Below are positions 52,932-61,015 of a DNA stretch of 64,000 nucleotides, piece after piece. The notes under the pieces are model-generated. The model was not told where the DNA came from and did not search any database. It worked only from the letters and a program-made list of their open reading frames with translations. The DNA is taken from NCBI RefSeq assembly GCF_947500255.1, contig NZ_CANMRL010000004.1, positions 1 to 64,000 of the forward strand, given 5' to 3'. The translations under genes and the position numbers were made by a program. Source of the stretch: an uncultured Psychroserpens sp. GTDB lineage: Bacteria; Bacteroidota; Bacteroidia; Flavobacteriales; Flavobacteriaceae. Each line of letters starts with the position of its first letter. The first letter of the stretch is position 1.

Positions 52932-54332
52932 ATGAAACATATTTTAATTGGTATTGCAGCAATCCTATTTAGCATTCTTTTTTATGAACAGCGTATCGGA
53001 TTAAATCTTTCGATTTTTTCATTAGCTACCATAGCTATATTAGCTTTTTACAACCCGAAAGCATTTAAAAACAGATACACTATTATACACACAATACTAT
53101 ACATCGCTACGGCAATAGTTGCATTTATGCAACACTCTTACATTTCGATTATAGCAAATTGCGTGGCGTTTTTCACTTTAATTGGTGCTGTATCAGAGGG
53201 TAAAACTTCAATTTATGTGTATTGGCTTAATGGTCTTTATACTTCTATTGCTGGTTTCTTTCATAGAAATTTTGAAGTCAATGATGATGTCGAAAAAGTA
53301 AGTCTAAAAAAAGACATAGATATCATTCATCTCACAAAGCTTATTGGTATCCCATTAGTCTTTATTGTCGTATTTATTCTTTTATATAAAAATGGGAATC
53401 CAATGTTTAACAATTTGGTTTCTAAGATAAGTTTTGAGTTCATTAACGTTCAGTGGATCTTATTTTGTGTTTTAGGTTATTATTTATTTAGTAATATCTC
53501 AAAACCTATCATAGTTGAATCTGCAACCTTAGCAGATTTGAATACTAAAAATGAATTGGTCAAACCTGATGACGTTTCCGAAGAAAAATTAAAAAAAGAA
53601 AAACAATTAGGAACAACTTTACTAGGCTTACTCAACCTGTTAATCGTTCTCTACATAATCACCGATATTGCATCACTTATCATTGGAGAGGACACCAGTG
53701 CTCCAACACTTTCTAGCTTGGTACATAATGGAATCTACACGCTTATTGCTTCAATAGTCATTGCTATTGTTATTATTCTCTACTTTTTTAGAGGTAACCT
53801 CAACTTTTATACTGAAAATAGAACCTTAAAGAATTTGACTTTTTTATGGATCTTTCTCAATATCATACTCATTGCTTTAATCGCTATTAAAAATCAAAAC
53901 TACATTACTTCTTTTGGTTTAACCTATAAACGTATTGGTGTTCACATTTATATTTTATTGACTCTGGCTGGCCTCATTACCACTTTCTTAAAAGTATTGA
54001 ATATTAAAAACATGGTCTTCCTTTTTAGAAGAAACACCCAAATTGCTTTTATCGTACTCATACTAATGAGTACCATCAACTGGGATCAAACTATAACAGC
54101 ATACAATCTTAAACATGCCAATGGTTTTGATGTCAATTATTTGATTAACCTCTCAAATAGAAATGCCATTTTGCTTAACGATAAAAAGGACGCTTTAAGT
54201 ATTTCTGAAAGCGACAAAAACCGAATTAGCACAAAATACCGAACCTATATGATTACACTTAGACAGCGCGATTGGCAAGAGTGGAGTTATGAGAATTTTT
54301 TAATTGAAGATAACAACTCTAATTCTGAATAG
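52932..54332 (+). CDS. DUF4173 membrane protein
   Basis: The 466-residue product is highly hydrophobic, with about 12 transmembrane helices (first at residues 3-20) and short charged loops, including a charged linker near residues 195-225. It matches the DUF4173/DUF4153 family of membrane proteins, with the characteristic stretch VYWLNGLYTSIAGFFHRNFE and the later FVSFIDVLNIKNMVFLFRRNTQ-like segment. Function is unknown. It opens a tight operon: the next seven genes follow with short gaps or 4-bp overlaps. Confidence 0.78.
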   Translation: MKHILIGIAAILFSILFYEQRIGLNLSIFSLATIAILAFYNPKAFKNRYTIIHTILYIATAIVAFMQHSYISIIANCVAFFTLIGAVSEGKTSIYVYWLNGLYTSIAGFFHRNFEVNDDVEKVSLKKDIDIIHLTKLIGIPLVFIVVFILLYKNGNPMFNNLVSKISFEFINVQWILFCVLGYYLFSNISKPIIVESATLADLNTKNELVKPDDVSEEKLKKEKQLGTTLLGLLNLLIVLYIITDIASLIIGEDTSAPTLSSLVHNGIYTLIASIVIAIVIILYFFRGNLNFYTENRTLKNLTFLWIFLNIILIALIAIKNQNYITSFGLTYKRIGVHIYILLTLAGLITTFLKVLNIKNMVFLFRRNTQIAFIVLILMSTINWDQTITAYNLKHANGFDVNYLINLSNRNAILLNDKKDALSISESDKNRISTKYRTYMITLRQRDWQEWSYENFLIEDNNSNSE

Positions 54333-54333
54333 T

Positions 54334-54708
54334 ATGCATGTTGTAAGTAATCTCGCAAAATCTTGCCTTTTAGCTACAGTTATTTTCTGGATAATTGCAG
54401 GTACAGACTATATGGACATGGACATGATTCTTGTTATTTTTCTGTCTTTCATACCGATATTTTTTATAGCGACTATAGTAATTTTAGGTTCTATATATGT
54501 TATTTTTTGGCTAAGGGTAAATGAGAATTTTAGCAAGAGACAAGTCTATAAAACCTTTTATCCGTATTACGCTATAATAGCTTTTGGAATCGCCGTATTT
54601 GGAATTATTAGTTCCGGTTTTGACATCTACATCATTGCTTTTTTTACTTCCGCTTTTATAACCACGAGTCAGTCCTGGATTTGGTTCGCTAAAGAAAAAC
54701 AAAGATGA
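54334..54708 (+). CDS. Small membrane protein
   Basis: The likely start is the ATG at 54334, 1 bp after the DUF4173 stop; a frame opening at 54304 would overlap it by 29 bp and adds nothing conserved. The roughly 124-residue product has four transmembrane helices (about 8-25, 32-55, 73-92, 95-115). No family is recognised. It overlaps the COQ4-like gene by 4 bp, so the two are translationally coupled. Its position within the operon suggests an envelope role. Confidence 0.65.
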   Translation: MHVVSNLAKSCLLATVIFWIIAGTDYMDMDMILVIFLSFIPIFFIATIVILGSIYVIFWLRVNENFSKRQVYKTFYPYYAIIAFGIAVFGIISSGFDIYIIAFFTSAFITTSQSWIWFAKEKQR

Positions 54709-55205
54709 AGCATATACGAAAACAATTTATAGAATGGTTATTTGTACACTCGCAAAAGTTGTACACAAGACTATTTAAAAACCATGAGCCTTGGGGAATT
54801 TACAAACAAGAGCTCCTCACCTATCCCAAAGCATCATTTGGTAGATCTCTAGGCGAGTTTTTGGATGAAAATGATTTTGAACTTATCGCCAAAGTAGAAC
54901 GACATGATGCCTACCATACGCTAACAGGATATGGAACTCGAGTTGAAGATGAAATTGCTTTGCAATGTCTTTGTTTTGGAAACGGAAAACGAAGTTTATA
55001 TTTATATGGCGCTATGATTTTAGGCATCCTTATTTTACCAGATTACTATAAATATTACTACCGTTCATACCATATTGGAAAAAACGCAAATCCGTTTCAT
55101 CATTTTAATTATAAGAACTTACTACATGTAAATATTGAAGATCTAAGACATGCCATTTTTTCGAAGCAACAACGTAATATATTAATACCAAACGCAAATG
55201 GATAG
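54705..55205 (+). CDS. COQ4-like protein
   Basis: The 166-residue product has the COQ4 family zinc-site signature HDxxHx(11)E: H67, D68, H71 and E83 in HDAYHTLTGYGTRVEDE. It also has family-like segments ELLTYPKASFGRSLGEFL and a C-terminal helix. COQ4 proteins act in ubiquinone biosynthesis in mitochondria and Proteobacteria, but Bacteroidota generally use menaquinone. The role here is probably different or at least not established. It overlaps the upstream gene by 4 bp and the downstream 41-aa ORF by 8 bp. Confidence 0.78.
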   Translation: MKHIRKQFIEWLFVHSQKLYTRLFKNHEPWGIYKQELLTYPKASFGRSLGEFLDENDFELIAKVERHDAYHTLTGYGTRVEDEIALQCLCFGNGKRSLYLYGAMILGILILPDYYKYYYRSYHIGKNANPFHHFNYKNLLHVNIEDLRHAIFSKQQRNILIPNANG

Positions 55206-55323
55206 ACTAACACTGACAAAAAAAACAGCACTAATTTCTTTTACAACAGGCACTTTCCTTTTAATCCTTAACATCCCTATTGCAATGTTGTATACTATTA
55301 TTGTAATCGACTATATACTTTAA
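55198..55323 (+). CDS. 41-aa small membrane protein ORF
   Basis: An ATG overlapping the COQ4-like stop by 8 bp opens a 41-codon frame ending 5 bp before the SanA-like start. The product has a basic start (MDRLTLTKKT) and a hydrophobic stretch to the end (about residues 11-41), as in single-span membrane peptides. It fits exactly into the operon gap; no homologue is recognised. A chance frame cannot be excluded. Confidence 0.5.
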   Translation: MDRLTLTKKTALISFTTGTFLLILNIPIAMLYTIIVIDYIL

Positions 55324-55328
55324 AAATT

Positions 55329-55958
55329 ATGAAGAAACTGAGACTCCTAGTATTACTGGCCGTATTTATTTTATTTGCCTTGATCATCACCAATTACATG
55401 GTCAGCTATCAAGCTAAAGATTATATCTATGATTCGGTAACAGACATTCCAAAAAACAAAGTGGGCTTACTATTAGGAACTTCAAAATTCTTATCTAACG
55501 GAAACATCAACTTGTATTATACCTATAGAATTAATGCAGCTGTAGCACTTTACAATGCTAGTAAAATAGAATTTGTACTTATAAGTGGCGATAATGGAAG
55601 TAAGAGTTATGACGAACCCACCACATTCAAAACTGATTTGATAGCACAAGGCATTCCTGAAGACAAAATCTTTTTAGACTATGCAGGATTTCGAACATTA
55701 GATTCTGTGATACGTTCTAAAAAAATATTTAGTCAAGATTCGGTAACTATTATATCACAGCAATTTCATAATGAACGTGCTATTTACCTAGCAAAACACA
55801 ACAACATCAATGCTATCGCTTATAATGCCAAAGATGTTCAAGGGCGTTACGGACTTAAAGTACAGCTTCGCGAATACCTTGCCAGAGCAAAAGCATCTAT
55901 GGATGTATTATTTAACGTAGAACCTAAATTTTTAGGAGAAAAAATAGAAATCAAATGA
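55329..55958 (+). CDS. SanA/YdcF-like membrane protein (DUF218)
   Basis: The 209-residue product has one N-terminal transmembrane helix (about 4-25) and the DUF218 core: VGLLLGTSKFLSNGNINLYYTYRINAAVALY, FVLISGDNGS, YDEPTTFKTDLI, and VTIISQQFHNERAIYLAK. E. coli SanA affects envelope integrity and vancomycin resistance; ElyC/SanA proteins are linked to peptidoglycan and lipid-carrier handling. The periplasmic domain carries likely catalytic His/Asp. The gene overlaps DUF2809 by 4 bp. It is one of the few operon members with a known functional link to the cell envelope. Confidence 0.85.
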   Translation: MKKLRLLVLLAVFILFALIITNYMVSYQAKDYIYDSVTDIPKNKVGLLLGTSKFLSNGNINLYYTYRINAAVALYNASKIEFVLISGDNGSKSYDEPTTFKTDLIAQGIPEDKIFLDYAGFRTLDSVIRSKKIFSQDSVTIISQQFHNERAIYLAKHNNINAIAYNAKDVQGRYGLKVQLREYLARAKASMDVLFNVEPKFLGEKIEIK

Positions 55959-56329
55959 CCATCAAATTCAACAAACCCTTTTTTGCATCAAGTCTGCTGC
56001 TGTTACTTACAGAAGTGGGTATAGCAGCATTTTTATCTGAAGGTTTTATTAGACATACCTTTGGAGATTTTTTGGTGGTCATTTTGATCTATTGCTTTTT
56101 GCGAAGTTTTATTCAAACCAAACCTATTTACATTGCCATTGTTGTGTTTATCATCGCCTTTGTAATAGAATTTCTGCAACTGTTTAACCTTTTAGATTAT
56201 TTGAATCTCAGACATAACGAAATGGCTACCATTATTTTAGGAAGCACTTTCGAAGTTTCAGATCTTATTGCCTATACCTTAGGCATCCTAACCATTTTAT
56301 TAATTGACAAAAGAACAAGTAGCTCATGA
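55955..56329 (+). CDS. DUF2809 membrane protein
   Basis: The 124-residue product has four transmembrane helices and the DUF2809 signature: FGDFLVVILIYCFLRSF, FIIAFVIEFLQLF, and the later DLIAYTLGI segment. The family is widespread but its function is not known. It overlaps both neighbours by 4 bp (ATGA), so it is translationally coupled to the SanA-like and DUF1361 genes. Confidence 0.85.
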   Translation: MTIKFNKPFFASSLLLLLTEVGIAAFLSEGFIRHTFGDFLVVILIYCFLRSFIQTKPIYIAIVVFIIAFVIEFLQLFNLLDYLNLRHNEMATIILGSTFEVSDLIAYTLGILTILLIDKRTSSS

Positions 56330-56982
56330 ACACAATAAAAACACTCATCTTTACTAGATTCAAAATTTTATCCTTATTGACCATTTCTATGGCCTTAAGT
56401 ATTGTTTTACTTATGATACGCATGAAGTTGCACCATTCTTTTTACTTGTTGTTTTTAGTTTGGAATCTATTTTTAGCCATTATTCCATATGCTATTAGCA
56501 CAGGACTTACAAGTACATCAAAAATCAATAAATTCTTGTTTTTACTTTGGTTTGGTGTCTGGCTCCTTTTTTTACCTAATGCACCTTATATCGTAACAGA
56601 TTTACTCCATTTGATCAATTCAAAATTTCATTTGATGTGGTTAGACATATTGGTTATTATATCATTTGCTTTTAATGGATTGATCTTATTTTTTCTATCA
56701 CTTTCTGATATGGAAAAATTATTAAAGCAGTATCTAAAACCCATATTTGTTTTTCCTATAATGCTCTCCATTTTTGGACTGACAGCCTTTGGTATTTATC
56801 TAGGTCGATTCCTTAGGTATAATTCATGGGAAATAGTAAATAACCCTATCGATATTCTTTCGGACATGTTTTGGCTCCTATTTGAGCCTAACCTTGAAGC
56901 ATGGATATTCACTTTAACTTTTGCATCATTTCTAGCCATAAGCTATTGGATGCTAAAAGCCTTTTCAAACTCTAAAATTTAA
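56326..56982 (+). CDS. DUF1361 membrane protein
   Basis: The 218-residue product has six or seven transmembrane helices and the DUF1361 features LVWNLFLAIIPYAIS near residue 46 and LLFLPNAPYIVTDLLHL near 86. Family members are membrane proteins of unknown function found with envelope genes. It overlaps DUF2809 by 4 bp and precedes the EF-hand lipoprotein by 6 bp. No catalytic motif is visible. Its conserved LPNAPY loop may be functionally important. Confidence 0.85.
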   Translation: MNTIKTLIFTRFKILSLLTISMALSIVLLMIRMKLHHSFYLLFLVWNLFLAIIPYAISTGLTSTSKINKFLFLLWFGVWLLFLPNAPYIVTDLLHLINSKFHLMWLDILVIISFAFNGLILFFLSLSDMEKLLKQYLKPIFVFPIMLSIFGLTAFGIYLGRFLRYNSWEIVNNPIDILSDMFWLLFEPNLEAWIFTLTFASFLAISYWMLKAFSNSKI

Positions 56983-56988
56983 ACTATT

Positions 56989-57705
56989 ATGAAAAATTGT
57001 ATCACAGTATTTATCAGTATTATTTTATTGTCGGCATGCACTAAAACAGACAATAGAAAAGTGGTTGAACAGACAGATGGTATTACAAAAGAAAAAAACG
57101 AGCGTAAGACTGTTGTTATGGCAGATCTGCCTATTCACATCGATAGTACAAACTACTTGATTCATCCTATAGGAAATTATGTGTTCAGCAGAAACAAATC
57201 CGACTATTCAGAATATGACGATTATAGGTCTGATTCCTATTCAAACACCTTTGATGTTTCGAGCAATAGTGGTGATAGAATTACTGGTGACATCTCTAAC
57301 TTAAAATTTCAAAATGTCAATTCTAATGAATTAAAACCTCTAACAGAAAACACCGTAAGCATAAGGTCAATCTTATTTTTACGTAAGGTTTTCAAAAAAA
57401 ATGGCAAAGGTTATTTCCTCTATGAAGTTATTGACAAAGACACTAATGCCGATGGTGACCTTGATTTCAATGATTTAAAATCAATTTATATTAGTAATTT
57501 GAACGGTACAGCATTTAGAAAACTATCACCTCATCTTCAAGATTTAGTAACATGGAAGATGATATTAGAAGCCAATAAACTATTCTTTAAAAGTATTGAA
57601 GACACTGATCGTAATGGAGAATTCAATAAAAAAGACAAAATGCATTACTTTTATTTAGATCTTAGTGATGAACATTCAAAAGTTGTAGAGTACTATCCTA
57701 TTTAA
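56989..57705 (+). CDS. EF-hand-bearing lipoprotein
   Basis: The 238-residue product has a lipoprotein signal (Cys 17). After a long beta-rich part it carries two calcium-binding EF-hand-like 12-residue loops: DTNADGDLDFND (151-162) and DTDRNGEFNKKD (205-216), both with the canonical positions 1, 3, 5 and 12. Such paired loops bind Ca2+ in extracytoplasmic proteins, including dockerin-like or EF-hand domains. It is the last gene of the operon and probably sits on the periplasmic side, with calcium as structural ligand or signal. It converges on the dehydrogenase gene with 7 bp between stops. Confidence 0.75.
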   Translation: MKNCITVFISIILLSACTKTDNRKVVEQTDGITKEKNERKTVVMADLPIHIDSTNYLIHPIGNYVFSRNKSDYSEYDDYRSDSYSNTFDVSSNSGDRITGDISNLKFQNVNSNELKPLTENTVSIRSILFLRKVFKKNGKGYFLYEVIDKDTNADGDLDFNDLKSIYISNLNGTAFRKLSPHLQDLVTWKMILEANKLFFKSIEDTDRNGEFNKKDKMHYFYLDLSDEHSKVVEYYPI

Positions 57706-57712
57706 TTAGTAA

Positions 57713-58918
57713 CTAAAAGCCATTTACATAATCTTGTAAATAACTAAAACGCTCGGTAAGTTTTCCATCGGCTGTGGTCATCTGCGCTCGTTTTAAAATA
57801 CCGCGTTGGTCTCCATTAAAGAATGCTGGAATAACATGTTCTAAAAACATCTCTCCAAATCCCTCGCTAGCATCTTTTGGCAATTCACAAGGCAAGTTAT
57901 CGACAGCCATAACCGTTATGGCTTCATCGGCATTAAAAGGAACTTCACTTTCGGTGTGTGGATCGTAACCATAGAATGGATCTGCAATTGTTGAAGGCCT
58001 TATTGTACTAGCCACTGGACCATCTATATCACAAGACACATCAGACACTAAATTGATTCTAAAATTTGGATCTTTTGCATCCTCTCTGGTAAAAATAAAA
58101 GGAGCTCCATCACCATAAAAATGACCAGCAATGAACATATCAGATTCTTTTGCATACGGCATAAAATTACTTTCATAACCGCTAGGGTCTTTATAGAATT
58201 CGTACTTATCACCAACCTTTCCATCTAGACGTTTGGCATATTCCATAACATCTGCCATCACATAAACTGGCTCTGTAAATTGAGAGGTCAAATACAATGC
58301 ATCACTTACTTGTTTTATCTTTAAATGATCTAAGATTTCCTTAGCTCCTAAGGCTACTTTACCTGTTCCAGTAAGTACAATCTTGATATTAGGCAAGGTA
58401 ATTTTATCAAGTTCGGCTTTTACCTCATTGAGATCGGCAAGCTGTTCGACCTTTGGTAAATTAAATAACCCATCTCTAAGTCCTAAAGCTCTAAATCCGT
58501 TATAAGCACCAACCAATCCAGCATAGCGACCAAAACCAATAAGTCTGGCACCACTTTGTTTGACAATCGTTTCATGATCAAACATTTCGATATTCTTTTG
58601 AAGCATTACTTGAAGTAATTTACGATTGTAAGGTTGTTTTTTTATGGTATGTGAAAAATAGAAATACTTTTTATTTGGAATTAATGCATCGAGAGGGACT
58701 TCCTTTACGCCAATCATCACATCACAATCTGACACATCTTCTGTCACTATAAATCCTTGATTTCTATAGTCATCGTCTGAAAATACGCGAATATCTGAAG
58801 ACTCCACAACAAATTCTGCCTGCGGAAATTGCGCTCTAGCTTCGGCGAGCTTTTCTGGTGAAAATACAACACGTCGATCTGGTGGATTTTTACGTTCTTT
58901 TATGATGGCGAATTTCAT
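57713..58918 (-). CDS. Alanine dehydrogenase / saccharopine-dehydrogenase-like oxidoreductase
   Basis: The 401-residue product has the AlaDH/PNT-type N-terminal part KFAIIKERKNPPDRRVVFSPEK, and the central strand KIVLTGTGKVALGAKEIL (residues about 180-197) is a Rossmann glycine loop for NAD(P). The GARLIGFGRYAGLVGAYNGFRALG segment and YFYFSHTIKKQPYN resemble the lysine-forming saccharopine dehydrogenase LYS1. It therefore probably catalyses NAD(P)-dependent reductive or oxidative amino-acid chemistry in the cytoplasm; substrate is uncertain. It stands alone, upstream of the tmRNA region on the opposite strand. Confidence 0.78.
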   Translation of the reverse strand: MKFAIIKERKNPPDRRVVFSPEKLAEARAQFPQAEFVVESSDIRVFSDDDYRNQGFIVTEDVSDCDVMIGVKEVPLDALIPNKKYFYFSHTIKKQPYNRKLLQVMLQKNIEMFDHETIVKQSGARLIGFGRYAGLVGAYNGFRALGLRDGLFNLPKVEQLADLNEVKAELDKITLPNIKIVLTGTGKVALGAKEILDHLKIKQVSDALYLTSQFTEPVYVMADVMEYAKRLDGKVGDKYEFYKDPSGYESNFMPYAKESDMFIAGHFYGDGAPFIFTREDAKDPNFRINLVSDVSCDIDGPVASTIRPSTIADPFYGYDPHTESEVPFNADEAITVMAVDNLPCELPKDASEGFGEMFLEHVIPAFFNGDQRGILKRAQMTTADGKLTERFSYLQDYVNGF

Positions 58919-59028
58919 ATAGTGACTGGATTTACAGATGAACGAACTGACAAATTTGCTCGTGCATTTTATTGGTACAAAATTTGCACGAAAATACTAG
59001 TAAAAGTAGGGTTATACAAACTTTTTAA

Positions 59029-59036
59029 TAACTTTG
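59029..59036 (+). promoter_or_regulatory. TAACTTTG -7 box before the structured RNA and tmRNA
   Basis: An exact TAnnTTTG match ends 6 bp before the 5' arm of the structured element at 59043. No TTG box is seen at 17-21 bp upstream, but position relative to the RNA is as expected. Confidence 0.45.
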
Positions 59037-59042
59037 CATCCC

Positions 59043-59117
59043 GCGTTAAGGATGGAACGGTTTGTTTGAACTCCTCGCAGAGAGTGAGTAGTGAGAGCCT
59101 GACCTGAAAGGGAACGC
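59043..59117 (+). ncRNA. About 75-nt structured RNA element upstream of tmRNA
   Basis: The element is bounded by GCGTT (59043-59047) and AACGC (59113-59117), which pair. Inside, AAGGATGGAACGG and GTGAGAGCCTGACC look like conserved Bacteroidota structured-RNA sequence that I remember from other genomes in the form GTTAGGGATGGAA...GAGAGCCCGACC; I cannot name the family with certainty. A CTC/GAG stem lies near the middle. It follows a -7 box and precedes the tmRNA by 20 nt, so it may be the 5' leader of the tmRNA precursor or a separate small RNA. Confidence 0.5.
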
Positions 59118-59136
59118 AAAATAAAATTACTAAAAT

Positions 59137-59528
59137 GGGGTCGACTGGTTTTGACAGCGAGACTCATTAAACGGTAAGCACGTCGTGTAATGGCATTGAA
59201 ACACGTTAAAGGCTAGACCAAATTTTAAACGGCGAGAATAACTACGCTTTAGCTGCATAATCTGAATTATAGTAAGATTAAGCCTCGTCCTACTAGGTAG
59301 GAATGCTAAATGTCTCCAGAAAGCCTTGGTTAATGGCGTTCTATTTAGAGGCATCGTAAATATTAACTAAGACAGTGTAGCGCTTTGATGTATTGTCGAG
59401 ATTAAGAAGCTAAGTTGTAAGTGGGTTGTCTTTTGCCAGCTTACAATCGAAAATCTAATAATAGAATAAACGTGTAGAAAGCTCTTTAATAGCTTGTTTG
59501 GACGAGAGTTCGATTCTCTCCGACTCCA
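59137..59528 (+). ncRNA. ssrA: tmRNA
   Basis: The 5' end GGGGTCGACTGG and the 3' end CGACTCC pair as the tRNA-like acceptor stem (with one G-U pair), and the T-arm GAGAGTTCGATTCTCTC lies just before. The tag reading frame at 59231-59260 is GGC GAG AAT AAC TAC GCT TTA GCT GCA TAA, giving GENNYALAA, the expected kind of Bacteroidota degradation tag. tmRNA rescues stalled ribosomes in the cytoplasm. CCA is not fully encoded. A terminator hairpin follows at 59564-59592. Copy of the 3' end is found 3,166 bp downstream. Confidence 0.95.
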
Positions 59529-59637
59529 CAACACTCACAACTGTTTATGAATGAAAACAAAAGAAATCCGTCAAGTTTGCTTGAACGGATTTCGTTGTTT
59601 TTAGACACTTGAATCAAAGATTCATGCAGTTGTATTT
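59525..59637 (+). repeat. 113-bp direct repeat, left copy (tmRNA 3' end plus terminator)
   Basis: This copy spans the last 4 nt of tmRNA and the terminator. It matches 62691-62803 without gaps, with 9 mismatches by hand alignment (about 92% identity). The repeat flanks a segment with three genes and is probably the trace of an insertion at the tmRNA 3' end. Confidence 0.85.
59564..59592 (+). terminator. Rho-independent terminator of tmRNA
   Basis: AAATCCGT pairs with ACGGATTT, with an inner CAAG/CTTG and a short loop; a T-rich tract (GTTGTTTTTAG) follows. The hairpin is inside the left copy of the repeat and can work on both strands because an A/T tract lies on each side. Confidence 0.8.
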
Positions 59638-59643
59638 GCAACT

Positions 59644-59686
59644 TTGAAGTGATTGAGATTAGCTTTGCTGTTCTCAATCACTTCAA
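59644..59686. repeat. 15-bp inverted repeat between tmRNA terminator and AraC-type gene
   Basis: TTGAAGTGATTGAGA (59644-59658) and its exact complement (59672-59686) surround a 13-nt loop. It starts 6 bp past the end of the left 113-bp repeat. It is not followed by a T-run, so it is not a clear terminator. The rest of the gap to 59785 holds no gene. Confidence 0.6.
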
Positions 59687-59785
59687 TCTAAAAGTACCTT
59701 TACGATGCTTTTTTAATTAATATTTAATTCAATAATTATCTTGTAACTTTATATATTAAACTATTCAAAAAAATCACCAAAGTTA

Positions 59786-60892
59786 ATGATAGACACCTCA
59801 CTAGACTCAACAAATTTCTACTTTTTAATTGCTGTTTTTCAAGGCTTTGTGCTGTCGTGTATTATTATATTTCGTTTTAAAAATAGCATGCCAAATCTTT
59901 TTTTTGGTATACTTGTTTTTTTATTCTCTCTTTCTCTTTTACATTTAATCTTAGAGGAATCCGTTCAAGCGTTTAATTCAAAGTTCCCTATTCCAATGGA
60001 ATTTAGCCTATCGTACGGTCCTTTGGCTTATTTTCATGTATTGTATATTAAAAACCCTATGAGAATATTTAAATGGAAGGATTTTCTTCATTTTTTACCC
60101 TCTTTGCTTTTAGATGGTGTTTTTTTTACTTTGCTTTTCACTTATATTAGATTTAATACTGATTGGGCTTATTCTAATATTTCTTTCATTCAAAAACTCG
60201 CACTAATCATGGGCCTAATTGGTATGGTACAGATAATTATCTATACCTATTTGATTTATCGTGAATCAATTACCTCCAAAAACCTATTGATAGAGTTTAA
60301 AACCGTAAGAAGGTGGCTTAAATATTTAATTATATCTTGGTGTTTTCTTGTTGGCTTTCTAATTTTTGCTATCCCAATTGCACTATTTTTCATAAAGAAC
60401 ATAGATGAAAATTCTTCGTATTTCTATAAACCACTTGGAATAATTTTAGGGCTCTTTATTTATTTCTTAGGGTATTTATATTTATTAAAATACCTCAAGG
60501 TCATTGAAAACTATTCAAATAGAATGTTAAGAATTCATTTCTCTGAAAATGATTTGAGACAAAAGAAAGAAGAGTTACTCTATGTATTAACTAAAGATGA
60601 ACTTTATAGGGATTCTGAACTCACAATATCAAAACTAGCAACACATCTTGGTTGGCCGACAAACAATCTTTCAAGAATCATAAATGACACACTTCATACA
60701 ACCTTCATTGATTTAATAAACAGCTATAGAGTTGAAGCATTTAAAAAAAACCTAATCAATAATGATAATGAAAAATACTCGATTTTAGGTTTGAGCGAGA
60801 AGTCAGGCTTTAATTCTAAGACTTCATTTTACAGGGTTTTTAAGAAAGAAACTGGTATGACCCCATCTGAATATCTAAATTCTCTGCACTAA
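59786..60892 (+). CDS. Seven-transmembrane AraC-family regulator
   Basis: The 368-residue product has seven hydrophobic segments in its first about 245 residues, and a C-terminal AraC-type double helix-turn-helix (about 265-368) with SELTISKLATHLGWPTNNLS and the signature GLSEKSGFNSKTSFYRVFKKETGMTPSEYLNS. It is a membrane-bound regulator that probably senses an envelope signal and acts on DNA from the inner membrane. It is the first gene of the segment between the 113-bp repeats. The CPBP and HExxH genes downstream are plausible targets. Confidence 0.85.
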   Translation: MIDTSLDSTNFYFLIAVFQGFVLSCIIIFRFKNSMPNLFFGILVFLFSLSLLHLILEESVQAFNSKFPIPMEFSLSYGPLAYFHVLYIKNPMRIFKWKDFLHFLPSLLLDGVFFTLLFTYIRFNTDWAYSNISFIQKLALIMGLIGMVQIIIYTYLIYRESITSKNLLIEFKTVRRWLKYLIISWCFLVGFLIFAIPIALFFIKNIDENSSYFYKPLGIILGLFIYFLGYLYLLKYLKVIENYSNRMLRIHFSENDLRQKKEELLYVLTKDELYRDSELTISKLATHLGWPTNNLSRIINDTLHTTFIDLINSYRVEAFKKNLINNDNEKYSILGLSEKSGFNSKTSFYRVFKKETGMTPSEYLNSLH

Positions 60893-61015
60893 ATAGTTTC
60901 AAATGACGATTTGGAACTAACTTAATTATACTATCTCTTCTTAGATAGCCATATTTGAAAATCTTTTGGAAGTCCTTATAATAAGCCTTCTATAAATTCG
61001 ATTCAAATAATAATT

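Noticed and set aside
58922-59107. A 61-codon plus-strand frame
   Set aside because: It runs through the promoter and structured RNA ahead of tmRNA and has no protein-like composition.
59130-59354. A minus-strand frame across tmRNA
   Set aside because: It lies within the tmRNA gene, so it is a shadow of a structured RNA.
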